Part shown: piece by piece, positions 27,394 to 37,474 of the stretch | Layout of the letters: the number at the start of each line of letters is the position of its first letter | Numbering within the stretch: position 1 is the stretch's first letter | Source of the DNA: Acinetobacter baumannii | Lineage (GTDB): Bacteria; Pseudomonadota; Gammaproteobacteria; Pseudomonadales; Moraxellaceae | DNA: 64,000 nt | Assembly (NCBI RefSeq): GCF_016508585.1 | Contig: NZ_JADVOP010000007.1 | Location: 62,001-126,000 of the forward strand | Direction: 5' to 3' | Translations under genes and position numbers: made by a program | The notes under the pieces: generated by a model | What the model was told of the DNA's origin: nothing | What the model saw: the letters and a program-made list of their open reading frames with translations, nothing else | The model's database searches: none

Positions 27394-27921
27394 CTACAAA
27401 CATAACTTTTCTAAAACTGGAAGTAATTCACCTGCCTGATCAAAAGACTGTGTTTGACGGTAATGCTCTACTCGCTTAACCCGTTTATAATCCTGATCAT
27501 CTCGACTTTTAAATTGTTCAAGTCGGGTGAATGTCCGATCCTTACATAATAGTTGATAATAATTAATTGTATATTGTTTTTTCGGATTCACACTTTTCAC
27601 CCAAGCCTGGATCAGTTGATTACCATCGGATATGGTGGTGATACTTTCAAAAAACTGAGTATCTGCATGCTGGTGAATCAATTTCCATTCATCCCCTGTA
27701 TCCAAATCATATTTTTCATGAAGAGGCTTGATCCGTTCAGCGTCATTCGATGATGAACCGGCTTCAGATGTTGCCATCGTCAACTGCTCCGCAACAGCAC
27801 ACAGCTCATCTGAAACACAATCTGTTGCGTCAGTTGCTGCAAGTTTTACAGGTTTGGCCGCAACTGAAGTGAACATTAGGCTCAGCACGATTGCACTTAA
27901 AGCTATTTTTATCTCAATCAT
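27394..27921 (-). CDS. Secreted protein, possibly surface-adhesin E-like
   Basis: A 175-residue protein with a signal peptide ending SVAA. After an acidic spacer with two Cys (DCVSDELC), the domain at about 75-165 has the pattern of the surface-adhesin protein E family: W-x-L-I near the start, a FFESITTIS strand, IQAWVKSVNP, YQLLCKDRT and a C-terminal Cys. This link is tentative. It lies 9 bp after the MBL hydrolase gene on the same strand, so cotranscription is likely. Confidence 0.6.
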   Translation of the reverse strand: MIEIKIALSAIVLSLMFTSVAAKPVKLAATDATDCVSDELCAVAEQLTMATSEAGSSSNDAERIKPLHEKYDLDTGDEWKLIHQHADTQFFESITTISDGNQLIQAWVKSVNPKKQYTINYYQLLCKDRTFTRLEQFKSRDDQDYKRVKRVEHYRQTQSFDQAGELLPVLEKLCL

Positions 27922-27930
27922 AGATATAGA

Positions 27931-29061
27931 CTAGACGACCAATTTCCGTCCTTCACGAATACAGTAAAAGGGATTAACCATTTTTGATGAATTCTTCATG
28001 GCTTTTTGTAAATCAAGTTCGGGCTGATCACGATGCTCATCAGTCAATTGAAAAGTACGGTAATGAATCGCCAAAGAACGTTTGGCTTGCAAATCCAAAT
28101 GCGCCTGAAATGCATCCTGGGGGTTCATATGCATATATTTCATCAGCGCACGTGGCTCGTATGCGCCAATTGGCAATAATGCAATACGTGGTACACCTAA
28201 GCGTTTCTGAATTTCTTTAAAATGTGGTCCATAGCCAGTATCACCTGCAAAGAACAAATGACCATGTTCAGACAGCACTGAGAATCCCCCCCACAAGGCA
28301 ATGTTCTGATCGCGTAAACCACGACCAGAACCATGTTGTGCTGGTGTATAAACGATTTTTAAGTTTTTAAATAGTGCAGACTGCCACCAATCCATTTCAA
28401 TCACATGGAATTCTTTAGGTAAATAACACGCATTGCCTAAACCCGTGTAAATCGGCATTGCAAATTTATTATGCAACCATCTTAATGTTGCTAAATCCAT
28501 ATGGTCATAGTGGTTATGACTTAACAAAACAGCATGGATTTCAGGTAGTTGCTCTAAAGCAATCCCAGCAGGAATAACGCGTTTTGGACCACGTCCATGT
28601 TTTGGACTGACATAATCTGCCCAGACAGGATCCGTCAGGAAATTATAAGGACCTATTTGTACCAGTACCGTGGCATGACTCACAAACCAGACTTGCCAAT
28701 CGTGATCATCGACTTCTGGTCGATTCTGTGGAAGCAGGCGCTTAGTTGCATAAAATTCTGTGGCTTCTTTTTGAGTGTCTACATTCCAGGTATAGGATTT
28801 ACGTGTTCCCAGCCATTTCATAAGATCCCAACGGCTACGTCCTTGTGGTTTACGTATTTCATTAAAGAACCGTTCACCATTGTGCTGCTTAGAACCAATT
28901 ACACTAAACACGGGTTTATACCAGGTATGTGACAAACAATTTTCAGTATCAATTCGATAATGCAATTGCTCTATATGCTCAGATTGAATTGTCTTCTCTT
29001 GCATTGTATGGTCTTGTACCGTTTTATCGTCCAAACGGATAATTGGCTCTTGTTTCGACAT
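27931..29061 (-). CDS. NAPE-PLD-like MBL-fold hydrolase
   Basis: A 376-residue metallo-beta-lactamase-fold enzyme of the N-acylphosphatidylethanolamine phospholipase D type. Motifs: VSHATVLVQIGPYNFLTDPVW, the metal motif LLSHNHYDHMD (HxHxDH), TPAQHGSGRGL, FFAGDTGYGPHF and a late IHYRTFQLT. It probably hydrolyses a phosphodiester, perhaps a phospholipid; the substrate is unknown. It lies 2 bp after the CDF transporter gene on the same strand. Confidence 0.82.
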   Translation of the reverse strand: MSKQEPIIRLDDKTVQDHTMQEKTIQSEHIEQLHYRIDTENCLSHTWYKPVFSVIGSKQHNGERFFNEIRKPQGRSRWDLMKWLGTRKSYTWNVDTQKEATEFYATKRLLPQNRPEVDDHDWQVWFVSHATVLVQIGPYNFLTDPVWADYVSPKHGRGPKRVIPAGIALEQLPEIHAVLLSHNHYDHMDLATLRWLHNKFAMPIYTGLGNACYLPKEFHVIEMDWWQSALFKNLKIVYTPAQHGSGRGLRDQNIALWGGFSVLSEHGHLFFAGDTGYGPHFKEIQKRLGVPRIALLPIGAYEPRALMKYMHMNPQDAFQAHLDLQAKRSLAIHYRTFQLTDEHRDQPELDLQKAMKNSSKMVNPFYCIREGRKLVV

Positions 29062-29063
29062 GA

Positions 29064-30002
29064 TTACTCTAAACGCCCTTTCATTCTTTCAAGCCAAACT
29101 TGTTGTGTTTGTGGCTTGATAAATAATGCCACGATTTCGGGATGAATACTTTTAATCTTTACTTCAATTCGGTTGACACAGGCTTCAATCTCATCTGAGG
29201 TTAAATCATCTTTAAACTCTAAGCTTAATGATGCAATCACCTGATGAGCCCCCATCTGTTCAGTCAATACACCATTTGCTGAATAGACTGCTGGGTCTTG
29301 CTGAGCAACTTCCAATATATTATGACGTAGTTTTGGATCCGCAGTTTCACCCATCAGTAGTCCTTTAGTCTCTCTGGCTAAAAGTAAAGCAGAGATTGCA
29401 AGAACCACACCGATCAATACTGAAGCAACGCCATCCAATATGGGTAAATTGAACTGTTGCGCGCAGAATATGCCAATAAAGGCAATGATCAATCCAATCA
29501 ATGCTGCGGAATCCTCAAAAAGCACCGTAAATGTAGTGGGATCTTTACTACGCCGAAAACTTTCAAAATAGCCCATTTTCCCTTTCATTTTCTTAAAACT
29601 TTTTAAGGCAATAAACCACGAAGTACCTTCACACAACATTGCAAATCCGAGTACAACATAATTCACCAACGGTGATTCTATAACTTCTGGATGACGAATA
29701 TGTTGAATACCCTGATAAATTGAAACCATTGCACCTAACGCAAACACCAACAAAGCAACAATAAATGCCCAAAAATATAACTCTCGACCATAGCCAAAAG
29801 GATGCTTGTAGTTGGCAGGTTGCTGAGATTTCTTTAAGCCATACAATAATAGAATTTCATTGAGTGTATCGACGACAGAATGAACAGCCTCACTCAACAT
29901 AGCCGAACTATTGGTGATATAAGCGGCTATGAACTTTACCAAAGCAATTGCTAAATTGCCCAAAAGTGCTGCATATACAACAATTTTGTTGGAATCTGAC
30001 AT
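29064..30002 (-). CDS. Cation diffusion facilitator family transporter
   Basis: A 312-residue CDF protein with about six transmembrane helices and a C-terminal cytoplasmic domain. The metal site in helix 2 reads SEAVHSVVDTLNE (HxxxD), and helix 5 has FEDSAALIGL. The family exports Zn2+, Mn2+ or related divalent ions by proton antiport. The cation is not readable from the sequence, and this protein differs from the second CDF protein at 55 kb. It starts the run of minus-strand genes down to 26.7 kb. Confidence 0.85.
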   Translation of the reverse strand: MSDSNKIVVYAALLGNLAIALVKFIAAYITNSSAMLSEAVHSVVDTLNEILLLYGLKKSQQPANYKHPFGYGRELYFWAFIVALLVFALGAMVSIYQGIQHIRHPEVIESPLVNYVVLGFAMLCEGTSWFIALKSFKKMKGKMGYFESFRRSKDPTTFTVLFEDSAALIGLIIAFIGIFCAQQFNLPILDGVASVLIGVVLAISALLLARETKGLLMGETADPKLRHNILEVAQQDPAVYSANGVLTEQMGAHQVIASLSLEFKDDLTSDEIEACVNRIEVKIKSIHPEIVALFIKPQTQQVWLERMKGRLE

Positions 30003-30130
30003 TTATTGTCCTGCTTTTTATCATCAAATACATCAATTTGATTTTTATATCTATCTTGCCTCATATTAACCAAACAACTTGTGATTTATTTTTATTTTTT
30101 GTTGCTTTTCACAATTGAGTGAATCTTTTT

Positions 30131-30580
30131 ATGCAATCTGATTTAAACCCTATTCTAATGACGCATTCAAAGCACTATCCACAATTATTAGAAATTTGGG
30201 AGGCATCTGTACGTGCAACGCATGACTTTTTAAATGAACAGCATATTCTACAAATCAAAGCATTAATCATTCAGCACCATTACTTTGATCATGTAAAATT
30301 GTTTCATGTGGAACGCGAACAGCAAATAGCAGGTTTTATGGGGCTTGCTTATCAAAAAATTGAAATGTTATTTGTAAACCCTATTTTTTTTGATCAAGGT
30401 ATTGGCTCACTGTTGATTCAAAAAGCTTTTGAATTAGGTGCAGATGAAGTGGATGTCAATCAACAAAATACTCGAGCCTTGGACTTTTATCTTAAGCATA
30501 ATTTTCAACAGGTGGCGCGCTCTGAACTTGATGCGGAAGGTAATCCCTTTCCAATTTTGCATTTGAAACTGCGAAAGTAA
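30131..30580 (+). CDS. GNAT-family N-acetyltransferase
   Basis: A 149-residue GNAT protein. The acetyl-CoA-binding region is IEMLFVNPIFFDQGIGSLLIQKA at about 80-102, followed by VDVNQQNTRALDFYLKHNF. The start WEASVRATHDFLNE resembles the YjgM/YjhQ-like group. The acceptor is unknown. ATG 30131 is chosen with GAGTGA before it; a GTG at 30119 would add four residues. A strong hairpin follows. Confidence 0.82.
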   Translation: MQSDLNPILMTHSKHYPQLLEIWEASVRATHDFLNEQHILQIKALIIQHHYFDHVKLFHVEREQQIAGFMGLAYQKIEMLFVNPIFFDQGIGSLLIQKAFELGADEVDVNQQNTRALDFYLKHNFQQVARSELDAEGNPFPILHLKLRK

Positions 30581-30610
30581 TCCATTCAACCGAGTAACCA
30601 AATCATGAAT

Positions 30611-30640
30611 AGATGACGTTGAACAGAACCAACGTCATCT
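30611..30640. terminator. Hairpin after the GNAT gene
   Basis: AGATGACGTT (30611-30620) pairs with AACGTCATCT (30631-30640), with a further G-C pair inside. The T content downstream is modest. It separates this gene from the convergent hca operon. Confidence 0.7.
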
Positions 30641-30682
30641 TAATTGATTTTTCACACATCACCATTTAGAAGCTTTGTTGAA

Positions 30683-31930
30683 TTAAGCTACCAGCTTTTT
30701 CAAATCCTGCGTTAAATCGAGATGATTGGTCGTAGAAAACAGTGCTTTTTTCGCAATCATTTTTTTCAAATGGCGCATTTCTTTAGCTGCATTGACCGTA
30801 ATACCTGCCACGATTTTGCCCTCTTTCACGCCAAACATTACAAAACAGTGCTCTGCGGTTTTATGTTGATCCATTTCACCACGAATATGCCACTCAGTTG
30901 CAGTCATATCACCGGCAAACTGAAAATTAATGTTGAACTGATCGGTCCAAAACCATGCAGGATTCGGTACCGGATGTTCAATACCCATGATATGGCGCGC
31001 AAAGATAGCCGCTTGTATATTGGCATTTTCCCAGGTTTCAATGCGCTGATATGTTCCATTGGCACGCAGTTGAGTCGCAACATCTCCGGCTGCATAAATA
31101 TCAGGCTGCGAGCTTTGACAATGTTCATTGACTTGAATTGCAGAATCAACCTGTAAACCCGCATCGATTGCCAGTTGGGCATTTGGCACAATTCCAATAC
31201 CATAAATCACCGCATCAGCGCGCAGCTCTTGACCATTTGCAAGATTTACCACGACCTCTTCACCATCCACTGTGCGTTCAAGTCGACAGTCCGTAATTTG
31301 AGTTTCAAGCTGTACATCTACACCATTTTGACGATGTTGGGACAATAAAAATTCGCTCAATATTTGAGGCGAACAGCGTCCCATAACCATCGGTCCCATT
31401 TCTATCACTGTCACTTGGCAGTCTTTAGAACGAGCTGATGACGCTAACTCCAATCCAATGACCCCCCCGCCAATCAGAATGATACGGCGTCCAGGTTGCA
31501 GTACTGGAACCAAAGCTTGTGAATCTTCAAGATTACGTAAGGTGTAGACATGTTGTCCCAGTGCATCAAAACCAGGTAAACGACGTGCAGCCCCCCCTGT
31601 TGCAAGTAACAGTTTGTCATATGTGATTACATCACCATTTTTTAACGCTACAGTATGTGCTTCAGGGTGAATTTTAACGACGCCATTCCCCCGAATGATC
31701 TCGACATTCAGTGCTGCCAATTTTTCTTCGGAAAGGATTTCAATCTTGGTTTGTTCAGGCTTCAGAATGACATCTTTAGATAAAGGAGGACGTTCATAAG
31801 GCAAATGGGGTTCATCTCCAATCAGAATTATTCTACCCTGATATTGGTGAGATCGAAGTTCAAGGACAGCATTTGCACCTGCCTGGCCAGCTCCGACAAT
31901 AACCACTGTCTGAACAGACTCATGATTCAT
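30683..31930 (-). CDS. hcaD: 3-Phenylpropionate/cinnamate dioxygenase, ferredoxin-NAD+ reductase
   Basis: HcaD passes electrons from NADH through FAD to the ferredoxin HcaC. It has an N-terminal FAD motif (VVIVGAGQAGANAV), PYERPPLSKD, an NAD motif (RRIILIGGGVIGLELAS) and IYAAGDVATQ, the normal layout of the aromatic dioxygenase reductases. It has 415 residues (E. coli 400). ATG 31930 has AAGGA upstream; a longer form would run into mhpB. It is the last gene of the operon, 14 bp after mhpB. Confidence 0.9.
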   Translation of the reverse strand: MNHESVQTVVIVGAGQAGANAVLELRSHQYQGRIILIGDEPHLPYERPPLSKDVILKPEQTKIEILSEEKLAALNVEIIRGNGVVKIHPEAHTVALKNGDVITYDKLLLATGGAARRLPGFDALGQHVYTLRNLEDSQALVPVLQPGRRIILIGGGVIGLELASSARSKDCQVTVIEMGPMVMGRCSPQILSEFLLSQHRQNGVDVQLETQITDCRLERTVDGEEVVVNLANGQELRADAVIYGIGIVPNAQLAIDAGLQVDSAIQVNEHCQSSQPDIYAAGDVATQLRANGTYQRIETWENANIQAAIFARHIMGIEHPVPNPAWFWTDQFNINFQFAGDMTATEWHIRGEMDQHKTAEHCFVMFGVKEGKIVAGITVNAAKEMRHLKKMIAKKALFSTTNHLDLTQDLKKLVA

Positions 31931-31944
31931 AGGTTTTTTCCTTA

Positions 31945-32910
31945 TTACTTGATTAATTCTGCTGAAACAATACCGAATCCAGCAATCCACTCACTGATCG
32001 GTTCATAACAGTGAACGCACATGTCATAACCTCCTAATTCAGAAAGTGCTGCAAATGCGGCAATCCATGATCGAATTTCCTGACCTCCACGTCCGCCCTG
32101 TTGACGAATATCTGCTTCAGTCATTTTTTCTATTGCTTTAAAATCAGCATTTTTAAATAACTCAAGCAAATGCATATCCCATTCAGGATTTAAAGGAACA
32201 GAGATTGATTGATCACCTGCTGCCAGCCGCTGTCCTACTGAAATGATTTTCGCCTGACGTGCATCACGGGCTGCTTGAGTTGGATAACGCCCACAAATCA
32301 AAAACTCTTCAACCTCAGCGGATACAGATCCCATTTGTGGTGTCGGTGGATCATGTGAAAGCCCACCTGTACCTAAGATGAGTACACGTTCATTTTCAAG
32401 ATTTAACGATTGAATAAATTGCCCTACAGCACGCCCTAATGCGAGCGTTCGTTGGGTTGTTGGCATAGGTGCTGCTGCACCATTGACAAAGATGGGGATC
32501 GTGGGGTAACGATCCAGTTGCCCTTGACAGAGAAAATGCAAAGGCTGTGTGACCCCATGGTCTGCCTGCATGCGATAAGAATATGCAATGTCTACCCCCT
32601 CATCCAATACTTTTCGCACTAACTCTACTGCCGTATGTTCAGGTACATTCAGTTTGAGATTGCCTTTACCATAATCCCAGTCACCCGCAGCAGTCGCACG
32701 AATTCCAACACAAAAAGAAGGCATCAGATCATAGAAAAAACCGTTAAAGTGATCAGGCCCAAAACTAATGATCAATGTAGGCTGATAGGCTTCCACATCC
32801 TGAGCCAACTTTTCAAAAGTTGATCGAACAGCATCCTCTTGGCGCTTGTCGGCAGGCGATGCAAACTCCATAAGTGGACTATGCGAAGCACAAATAAGTT
32901 TAACGCTCAT
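31945..32910 (-). CDS. mhpB: 2,3-Dihydroxyphenylpropionate 1,2-dioxygenase
   Basis: MhpB cleaves the catechol ring of 2,3-dihydroxyphenylpropionate/-cinnamate next to a hydroxyl, using Fe2+ (class III extradiol type). It follows E. coli MhpB closely: SHSPLMEFASP, SFGPDHFNGFFYDLMP, QADHGVTQPLHF, GTGGLSHDPPTPQ and the C-terminal PISEWIAGFG. It has 321 residues (E. coli 314). GGAG lies six bases before ATG 32910. It sits between the dihydrodiol dehydrogenase and reductase genes, whereas E. coli has it in the separate mhp operon. Confidence 0.93.
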   Translation of the reverse strand: MSVKLICASHSPLMEFASPADKRQEDAVRSTFEKLAQDVEAYQPTLIISFGPDHFNGFFYDLMPSFCVGIRATAAGDWDYGKGNLKLNVPEHTAVELVRKVLDEGVDIAYSYRMQADHGVTQPLHFLCQGQLDRYPTIPIFVNGAAAPMPTTQRTLALGRAVGQFIQSLNLENERVLILGTGGLSHDPPTPQMGSVSAEVEEFLICGRYPTQAARDARQAKIISVGQRLAAGDQSISVPLNPEWDMHLLELFKNADFKAIEKMTEADIRQQGGRGGQEIRSWIAAFAALSELGGYDMCVHCYEPISEWIAGFGIVSAELIK

Positions 32911-32969
32911 GTTTAACTCCGAAACAGAAGGCTGTACTGAAATGCCAGTTGCCTTTTTCATCCTTTAAA

Positions 32970-33785
32970 TCAGTGGTCAAAAAAACCTGCGCGAGGTTGA
33001 CGTAACCCACGGATTCCCAGACCACATTCAGCATTGATTAACACCCCAGTCAATGGACGATTATTGGAGCGTGAGGCGAGCAGTACATAACTTCCCGTCA
33101 TGTCTTCAGGTTCAGGCAAGAAATTTAAAGGCATGCCTCGTGCAATTTTTTCTGGATCACGTGCGTCCAAGAGTCCTAAATTTTCTTGTCCTAAAGACGC
33201 AGCACCTTTGATATTTACATTCATACCAGAAGGTGCAACTGCGTTAACTCGGATTTTGGGCGCAAGTTCATAAGCCAATTCTTTCATTACGCCCACCCCT
33301 GCATGTTTGGAAGCGGTATAAATCGGACCACCACCAGCCGAATAGAGGGCTGAATTTGATAAGGTAAAGATGATCGAACCCTCGGATTTGACCAGTTCAT
33401 CTAAAGCAGCTTTAGCGCCTAAAATCAGCGATTTGGTGTTAATTCCCATAATTTCATCAAAAGCGGTTTCTAGCTGTGCACCACTCATATGCACGATATC
33501 TGCATAATGATCCCAGATGCCCGCATTCCCAATGAAACAATCCAATTTACCAAAACGCGCCACTGTGGCTTCAACTGCACGAACGTTATCTGCAAACAGC
33601 GCAACATCGCCCACAATCGTTTCAACCTGATCACCAAAGCGTTGCTTTAAAAGATCTACTTTTGCTTGGGAACGTTGGAGTACCGCAACTTTTGCACCTT
33701 CCGCCAAAAAGCGCTCAACCAGTGCTAAGCCCAAACCAGAACCTCCGCCCGTGATCAGGGCGACTTCACCTTCAAGCCATCCCAT
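32970..33785 (-). CDS. hcaB: cis-Dihydrodiol dehydrogenase (3-phenylpropionate/cinnamate type)
   Basis: HcaB oxidises the cis-dihydrodiol from the dioxygenase to the catechol, with NAD+. It is a short-chain dehydrogenase: cofactor motif TGGGSGLGLAL, catalytic Ser in TLSNSAL, YTASKHAG (YxxxK), and NAGIWD, which is typical of aromatic dihydrodiol dehydrogenases. It has 271 residues. The gene starts 2 bp after hcaC. Confidence 0.92.
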   Translation of the reverse strand: MGWLEGEVALITGGGSGLGLALVERFLAEGAKVAVLQRSQAKVDLLKQRFGDQVETIVGDVALFADNVRAVEATVARFGKLDCFIGNAGIWDHYADIVHMSGAQLETAFDEIMGINTKSLILGAKAALDELVKSEGSIIFTLSNSALYSAGGGPIYTASKHAGVGVMKELAYELAPKIRVNAVAPSGMNVNIKGAASLGQENLGLLDARDPEKIARGMPLNFLPEPEDMTGSYVLLASRSNNRPLTGVLINAECGLGIRGLRQPRAGFFDH

Positions 33786-33787
33786 AT

Positions 33788-34114
33788 CTAAGCTCCAGCC
33801 ATCTCTACATATACTGCACCGTCTTCAATCACTACGGGAAAAACTTGAATCGCATCAGTTGCAGGCAAACACAAGGCTTGACCTGTTTTTAAACAGAATC
33901 GAGCTGAATGCAATGGACATTCCACGGTTCCATCATCTTCTAAATAGCCTTCTGACATTGAGGCATTGCCATGTGAGCAACGGTCATTCATGGCAAAAAA
34001 CTCCCCTCCATTATTGAAGACTGCCAGCGCCTCGATTCCATTGACATGGCAAGCGACTTTAAGCGCTTCACCCTCATCCAATTCATCAATTTGGCATACA
34101 AAAATCTTGTTCAT
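33788..34114 (-). CDS. hcaC: Rieske ferredoxin subunit of 3-phenylpropionate dioxygenase
   Basis: A 108-residue Rieske ferredoxin that feeds electrons to the terminal oxygenase. The cluster ligands are Cys46 and His48 (CSHG) and Cys66 and His69 (CPLH). Its start codon overlaps the end of hcaF by one base, so translation is coupled. Confidence 0.94.
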   Translation of the reverse strand: MNKIFVCQIDELDEGEALKVACHVNGIEALAVFNNGGEFFAMNDRCSHGNASMSEGYLEDDGTVECPLHSARFCLKTGQALCLPATDAIQVFPVVIEDGAVYVEMAGA

Positions 34115-34632
34115 TAGAAAAATACACTCAAGTTGTGAGAGTTATAAGTCACTTGGTCTAAGGTGATCTTGCGATTAAAAATTTGGAATCCCAAACCACC
34201 GGAAACCTTCCGAAGCTTGTCATGGCGCTTACCGCAATAGATCGTCACATCTTTTTCTTTCTGAGTACGATAGAGTAGATATGTCACGTATACGTCATAT
34301 TCATCAACAACATCTGTAGGCTCAACAATAATATTAGAAACCATATGGGTAGTTCTTGATGGAGGTTCCTCAGCCCAAGCCATACCGGTTTCAAGCCGTG
34401 CTATGCGACGCTCCAATAAATGTTTATTGTCATTGAAAACCCAAGTGGTTGGCGGTTCGACTGAACGGCGACGATCACGGGTTTGTGCGTTCGGTGTGGT
34501 TCTTAAGGTATAAGAAACATCTTCGGCAAAAATTGCCAACCAATCCCTAAATTTCCAATCATCAAGTAATTTGGCTTCACGATATAAAAATTGGCTGATT
34601 TGATGTTGAAGCTCCAAGCTCACTAGACTCAT
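34114..34632 (-). CDS. hcaF: 3-Phenylpropionate/cinnamate dioxygenase, beta subunit
   Basis: The small structural subunit of the ring-hydroxylating oxygenase (alpha3-beta3). It has the family's NTF2-like cone fold features: [21 protein letters not shown] near the start, SYTLRTT and the C-terminal [22 protein letters not shown]. It has 172 residues. It overlaps the end of hcaE by 4 bp. Confidence 0.93.
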   Translation of the reverse strand: MSLVSLELQHQISQFLYREAKLLDDWKFRDWLAIFAEDVSYTLRTTPNAQTRDRRRSVEPPTTWVFNDNKHLLERRIARLETGMAWAEEPPSRTTHMVSNIIVEPTDVVDEYDVYVTYLLYRTQKEKDVTIYCGKRHDKLRKVSGGLGFQIFNRKITLDQVTYNSHNLSVFF

Positions 34633-35996
34633 TTGATAAGCTCCTGTTCATAAGCATCTGCAGCAGCTTCAACGTCTTCCCATTTTTCATGAATCAGTAA
34701 ATCTGCCCAACGTCGATACATTCCACGTGCTGCGGTTTCTGAAAAAATATAATTGGTGATGCCTGGAATACCATCTTCTCGGACTTTTTCATTGCCGAGT
34801 CCCATTTCCATGATCAAACGGTTGTTACGCGCTTTATAACCGCGCAATACTTTCTGAATCTCAATCCAGTTTTCAGAGTCATCCTGTTCCAGAAAACCTG
34901 CTGGACCAAACGCCCGTGTTGCAGAACGTTCAAATGCTTCTTTGACTTCTTGAGAAGCCTCCGCATCAGCAATACAAAATGCCCAAACTTCAGTTTTATT
35001 CGGTCCTCTTGGATGCCATACTCGAAGTGTCGCGGTTCCGTTTAACCAAGACATGGTTGGGAACATGGTATTGTGACCTGCCAGACGTAAAGCTCGAACC
35101 TCGCCTAAACGTGCTTTAACTTCTTCAAAGGTTTCACGAAAATAGTTCGCTACTTCGCCATCGACCCATACGTTTGCATCGGGCTTTTCAGTAAAGAAGA
35201 ATCCTGAACCATGTCCTCTTGAGCCATATTGAATCGCATCTTTTGCGGTTTCCCAGACTGGACGAGCCGTTTGCGCAGTCCCCAATTGCTTAGATGCATC
35301 ATCATCTGGTTTTGCTCCAAGAACTTGGATTGCAGAAGCATGAGAAAACAATGCATGGTATTGATCAGATGCAAACTGTTCTGCGGCAAATTTCCAATTA
35401 CATTCGATTTCCCATTTGTGTACGCCACCGATGATTTCTGTTCCCCCTGGACGACGGTCAATCACGCCATCCAAATACCAGGCAATATCCCCCATGTAAT
35501 CAATTAAATCGGGAGTAGATTCATCCCAGCAGCCAAAAATCAAGCCTTTGTAGGATTCAACACGATTTACTTCAATCAACCCCCAATGTTCCTTACAGGC
35601 GCCTTGAGGAAAAGCACGGTCTTCTAAAGGAATATCTTTAAGTGAACCGTCTACCCCGTAAGACCAACCATGATAAGGACAAGTAAATGCACGTGTGTTA
35701 CCACAGTCAGCAAAGCTAACGCGCATTGAACGGTGACGGCATTGATTCAAAAGTGCTTTGATTGAGCCATCTTTTTGACGGACGACAATAATCGGGTCTT
35801 CACCCATGTAAGTATTGAAAAAATCACCTGCTTTAGGAATTTGGCTTTCATGGCAAAGGAATAACCAAGTACGACCGAATATTCGTTCAAGTTCGAGTTC
35901 GTATAGTTCTGGATCTGTATAGATCGATGGCGAGATACGTCCATTTTGTGCATCGACTAAAGCGTCGATTTCACGCACATCAATTTTTCCACTCAT
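34629..35996 (-). CDS. hcaE: 3-Phenylpropionate/cinnamate dioxygenase, alpha subunit
   Basis: The catalytic subunit that adds O2 across positions 2,3 of the ring. Rieske ligands are Cys86/His88 and Cys106/His109. The mononuclear iron site is [12 protein letters not shown], with the bridging Asp211 and His214 and His219; the third ligand is C-terminal. Long stretches follow E. coli HcaE (for example QNGR...[17 protein letters not shown] and [13 protein letters not shown]). It has 455 residues. It is the first gene of hcaE-F-C-B-mhpB-hcaD and is divergent from hcaR. Confidence 0.95.
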   Translation of the reverse strand: MSGKIDVREIDALVDAQNGRISPSIYTDPELYELELERIFGRTWLFLCHESQIPKAGDFFNTYMGEDPIIVVRQKDGSIKALLNQCRHRSMRVSFADCGNTRAFTCPYHGWSYGVDGSLKDIPLEDRAFPQGACKEHWGLIEVNRVESYKGLIFGCWDESTPDLIDYMGDIAWYLDGVIDRRPGGTEIIGGVHKWEIECNWKFAAEQFASDQYHALFSHASAIQVLGAKPDDDASKQLGTAQTARPVWETAKDAIQYGSRGHGSGFFFTEKPDANVWVDGEVANYFRETFEEVKARLGEVRALRLAGHNTMFPTMSWLNGTATLRVWHPRGPNKTEVWAFCIADAEASQEVKEAFERSATRAFGPAGFLEQDDSENWIEIQKVLRGYKARNNRLIMEMGLGNEKVREDGIPGITNYIFSETAARGMYRRWADLLIHEKWEDVEAAADAYEQELIK

Positions 35997-36278
35997 GAAA
36001 GCTCTCCTGCGACAAACGTGGGGTCATACATAAATTGACTCAACTTTGCACAAATCATCGCTGTTGAAATGAGCTTTAGGGAAATATTTATTTTGTTTTA
36101 ATTAATATGTTTTATGAATTATTCCTCAGATGATTTTCTATATTAAAATAGCAATGGGTTTTAATAGTTCATTTATTTTCTAAATACTACAATCATCTTC
36201 ACCTCATCATTGTTTATAGATTATACTCTTGCGAAATCTTAGTAAGACATTTTTTGGATTATTCTTTGGACGAGTTAT
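35997..36278. promoter_or_regulatory. Divergent promoter region hcaE/hcaR
   Basis: About 280 AT-rich bases between the divergent operon and its LysR regulator, where HcaR should bind and where both promoters must lie. I could not fix a single T-N11-A box with confidence. Confidence 0.55.
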
Positions 36279-37184
36279 ATGGAATTACGACACCTAAGAT
36301 ATTTCATTACTGTGGCTGAAGAACTTAACTTCAGTAAAGCAGCATTGAGACTTTATACCGCACAACCCTCACTCAGCCAGCAGATCAAAGATCTTGAAGA
36401 AGATGTGGGTGTAAAGCTTTTACATCGGACAAAAAGAAAAGTTGAATTGACTGAAGAAGGTGCTGTTTTTCTTGAGCAAGCGCGGCTGACTTTGGCACAA
36501 GCAGACAAAGCTGTTGCTATGGCAAGACAAGTATCCAAGGCGAAACAACAATTACTACGTATCGGCTTTGTTCCCGTTGCTGAGATGAAAGTTTTTCCTT
36601 ATGTCCTACCCAATTTAAGGGTGCAAAATCCTGACTTAAAAATTGAGTTGTTGAGTTTAAATAATCTTGAACAGATGCGCGCTATTAAAAAGGGTGAGTT
36701 AGATATCAGCTTTACCCGTCATAACTTTCATAATGATGAAATTGAAAGCAAGTTCGTATTACGTGAACCACTGATTTTTATTTTACCTAAAGACCACCCA
36801 TTGGCAAAATATGAACGCATTCCAGTGAAAGCTTTAAATGGGATTGATTTTATTATCCCGGCAGAAGAACAGTCAGGTACTTTACACAATACGATTCTGG
36901 ATTTTGCCAAACAGCATCATATTGAATTCAACATTGTTCAAAAAGCAGATAATATTCTATTTAATATCAACTCGATTGGAATGGGATTGGGCTGTACCAT
37001 TCTGCCAGGCTATATCGCCCCCTTAACCATGAGTAACACCATCATTCGACCTTTAGATGTTGAACTCCCCTATTTGGACTTGTATGTCAGTTATAGAAAA
37101 AACGGCAGTGCTGTAGCAGTACAAAAATTTATCGCCTTACTCACCAAAGTGTTTTATCTCGACATTAACCGTTCGGATGCTTAA
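36279..37184 (+). CDS. hcaR: LysR-family activator of the hca operon
   Basis: A 301-residue LysR regulator. The helix-turn-helix is ELNFSKAALRLYTAQPSLSQQI at about 15-36, after MELRHLRYFITVAE, which is very like E. coli HcaR. GMGLGCTILPGY in the effector domain is also shared. It is divergent from hcaE and should activate it with phenylpropionate or cinnamate. Whether it also controls the nearby mhpC and mhpDFE transcripts cannot be told from the sequence. Confidence 0.87.
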   Translation: MELRHLRYFITVAEELNFSKAALRLYTAQPSLSQQIKDLEEDVGVKLLHRTKRKVELTEEGAVFLEQARLTLAQADKAVAMARQVSKAKQQLLRIGFVPVAEMKVFPYVLPNLRVQNPDLKIELLSLNNLEQMRAIKKGELDISFTRHNFHNDEIESKFVLREPLIFILPKDHPLAKYERIPVKALNGIDFIIPAEEQSGTLHNTILDFAKQHHIEFNIVQKADNILFNINSIGMGLGCTILPGYIAPLTMSNTIIRPLDVELPYLDLYVSYRKNGSAVAVQKFIALLTKVFYLDINRSDA

Positions 37185-37474
37185 GCCTTAATGAAATCCG
37201 CTGTTTTTAAGTCGGCTGTAAATACCCCTTGCCACACCATTATTTCTTCCCCGAATAATGGTGGCGAATCTAAAACCCAGATCCTCACCAAGTTATCCGA
37301 TACAGTCCTTTTACCCTCATTTTAAATGCTAAGAGAGTACTTGGGAAAAGTCTCTTTGGCGGTTGATCATGCTACAGTTAGATAGCCAGACTACAACTTA
37401 AGTCTAATCATCTGATCAGGTTTCAGCTAAGATACTGCTGAATATCACAACAATACTCCCAGAGGTTGAATACT
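37185..37474. other. Intergenic stretch after hcaR, with one hairpin
   Basis: About 290 bases. CCATTATT (37237-37244) pairs with AATAATGG (37254-37261) around a 9-nt loop, 53 bp after hcaR; without a T run it is at best a weak terminator. The rest presumably holds the promoter of the DUF1345 gene. No gene is seen. Confidence 0.5.
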
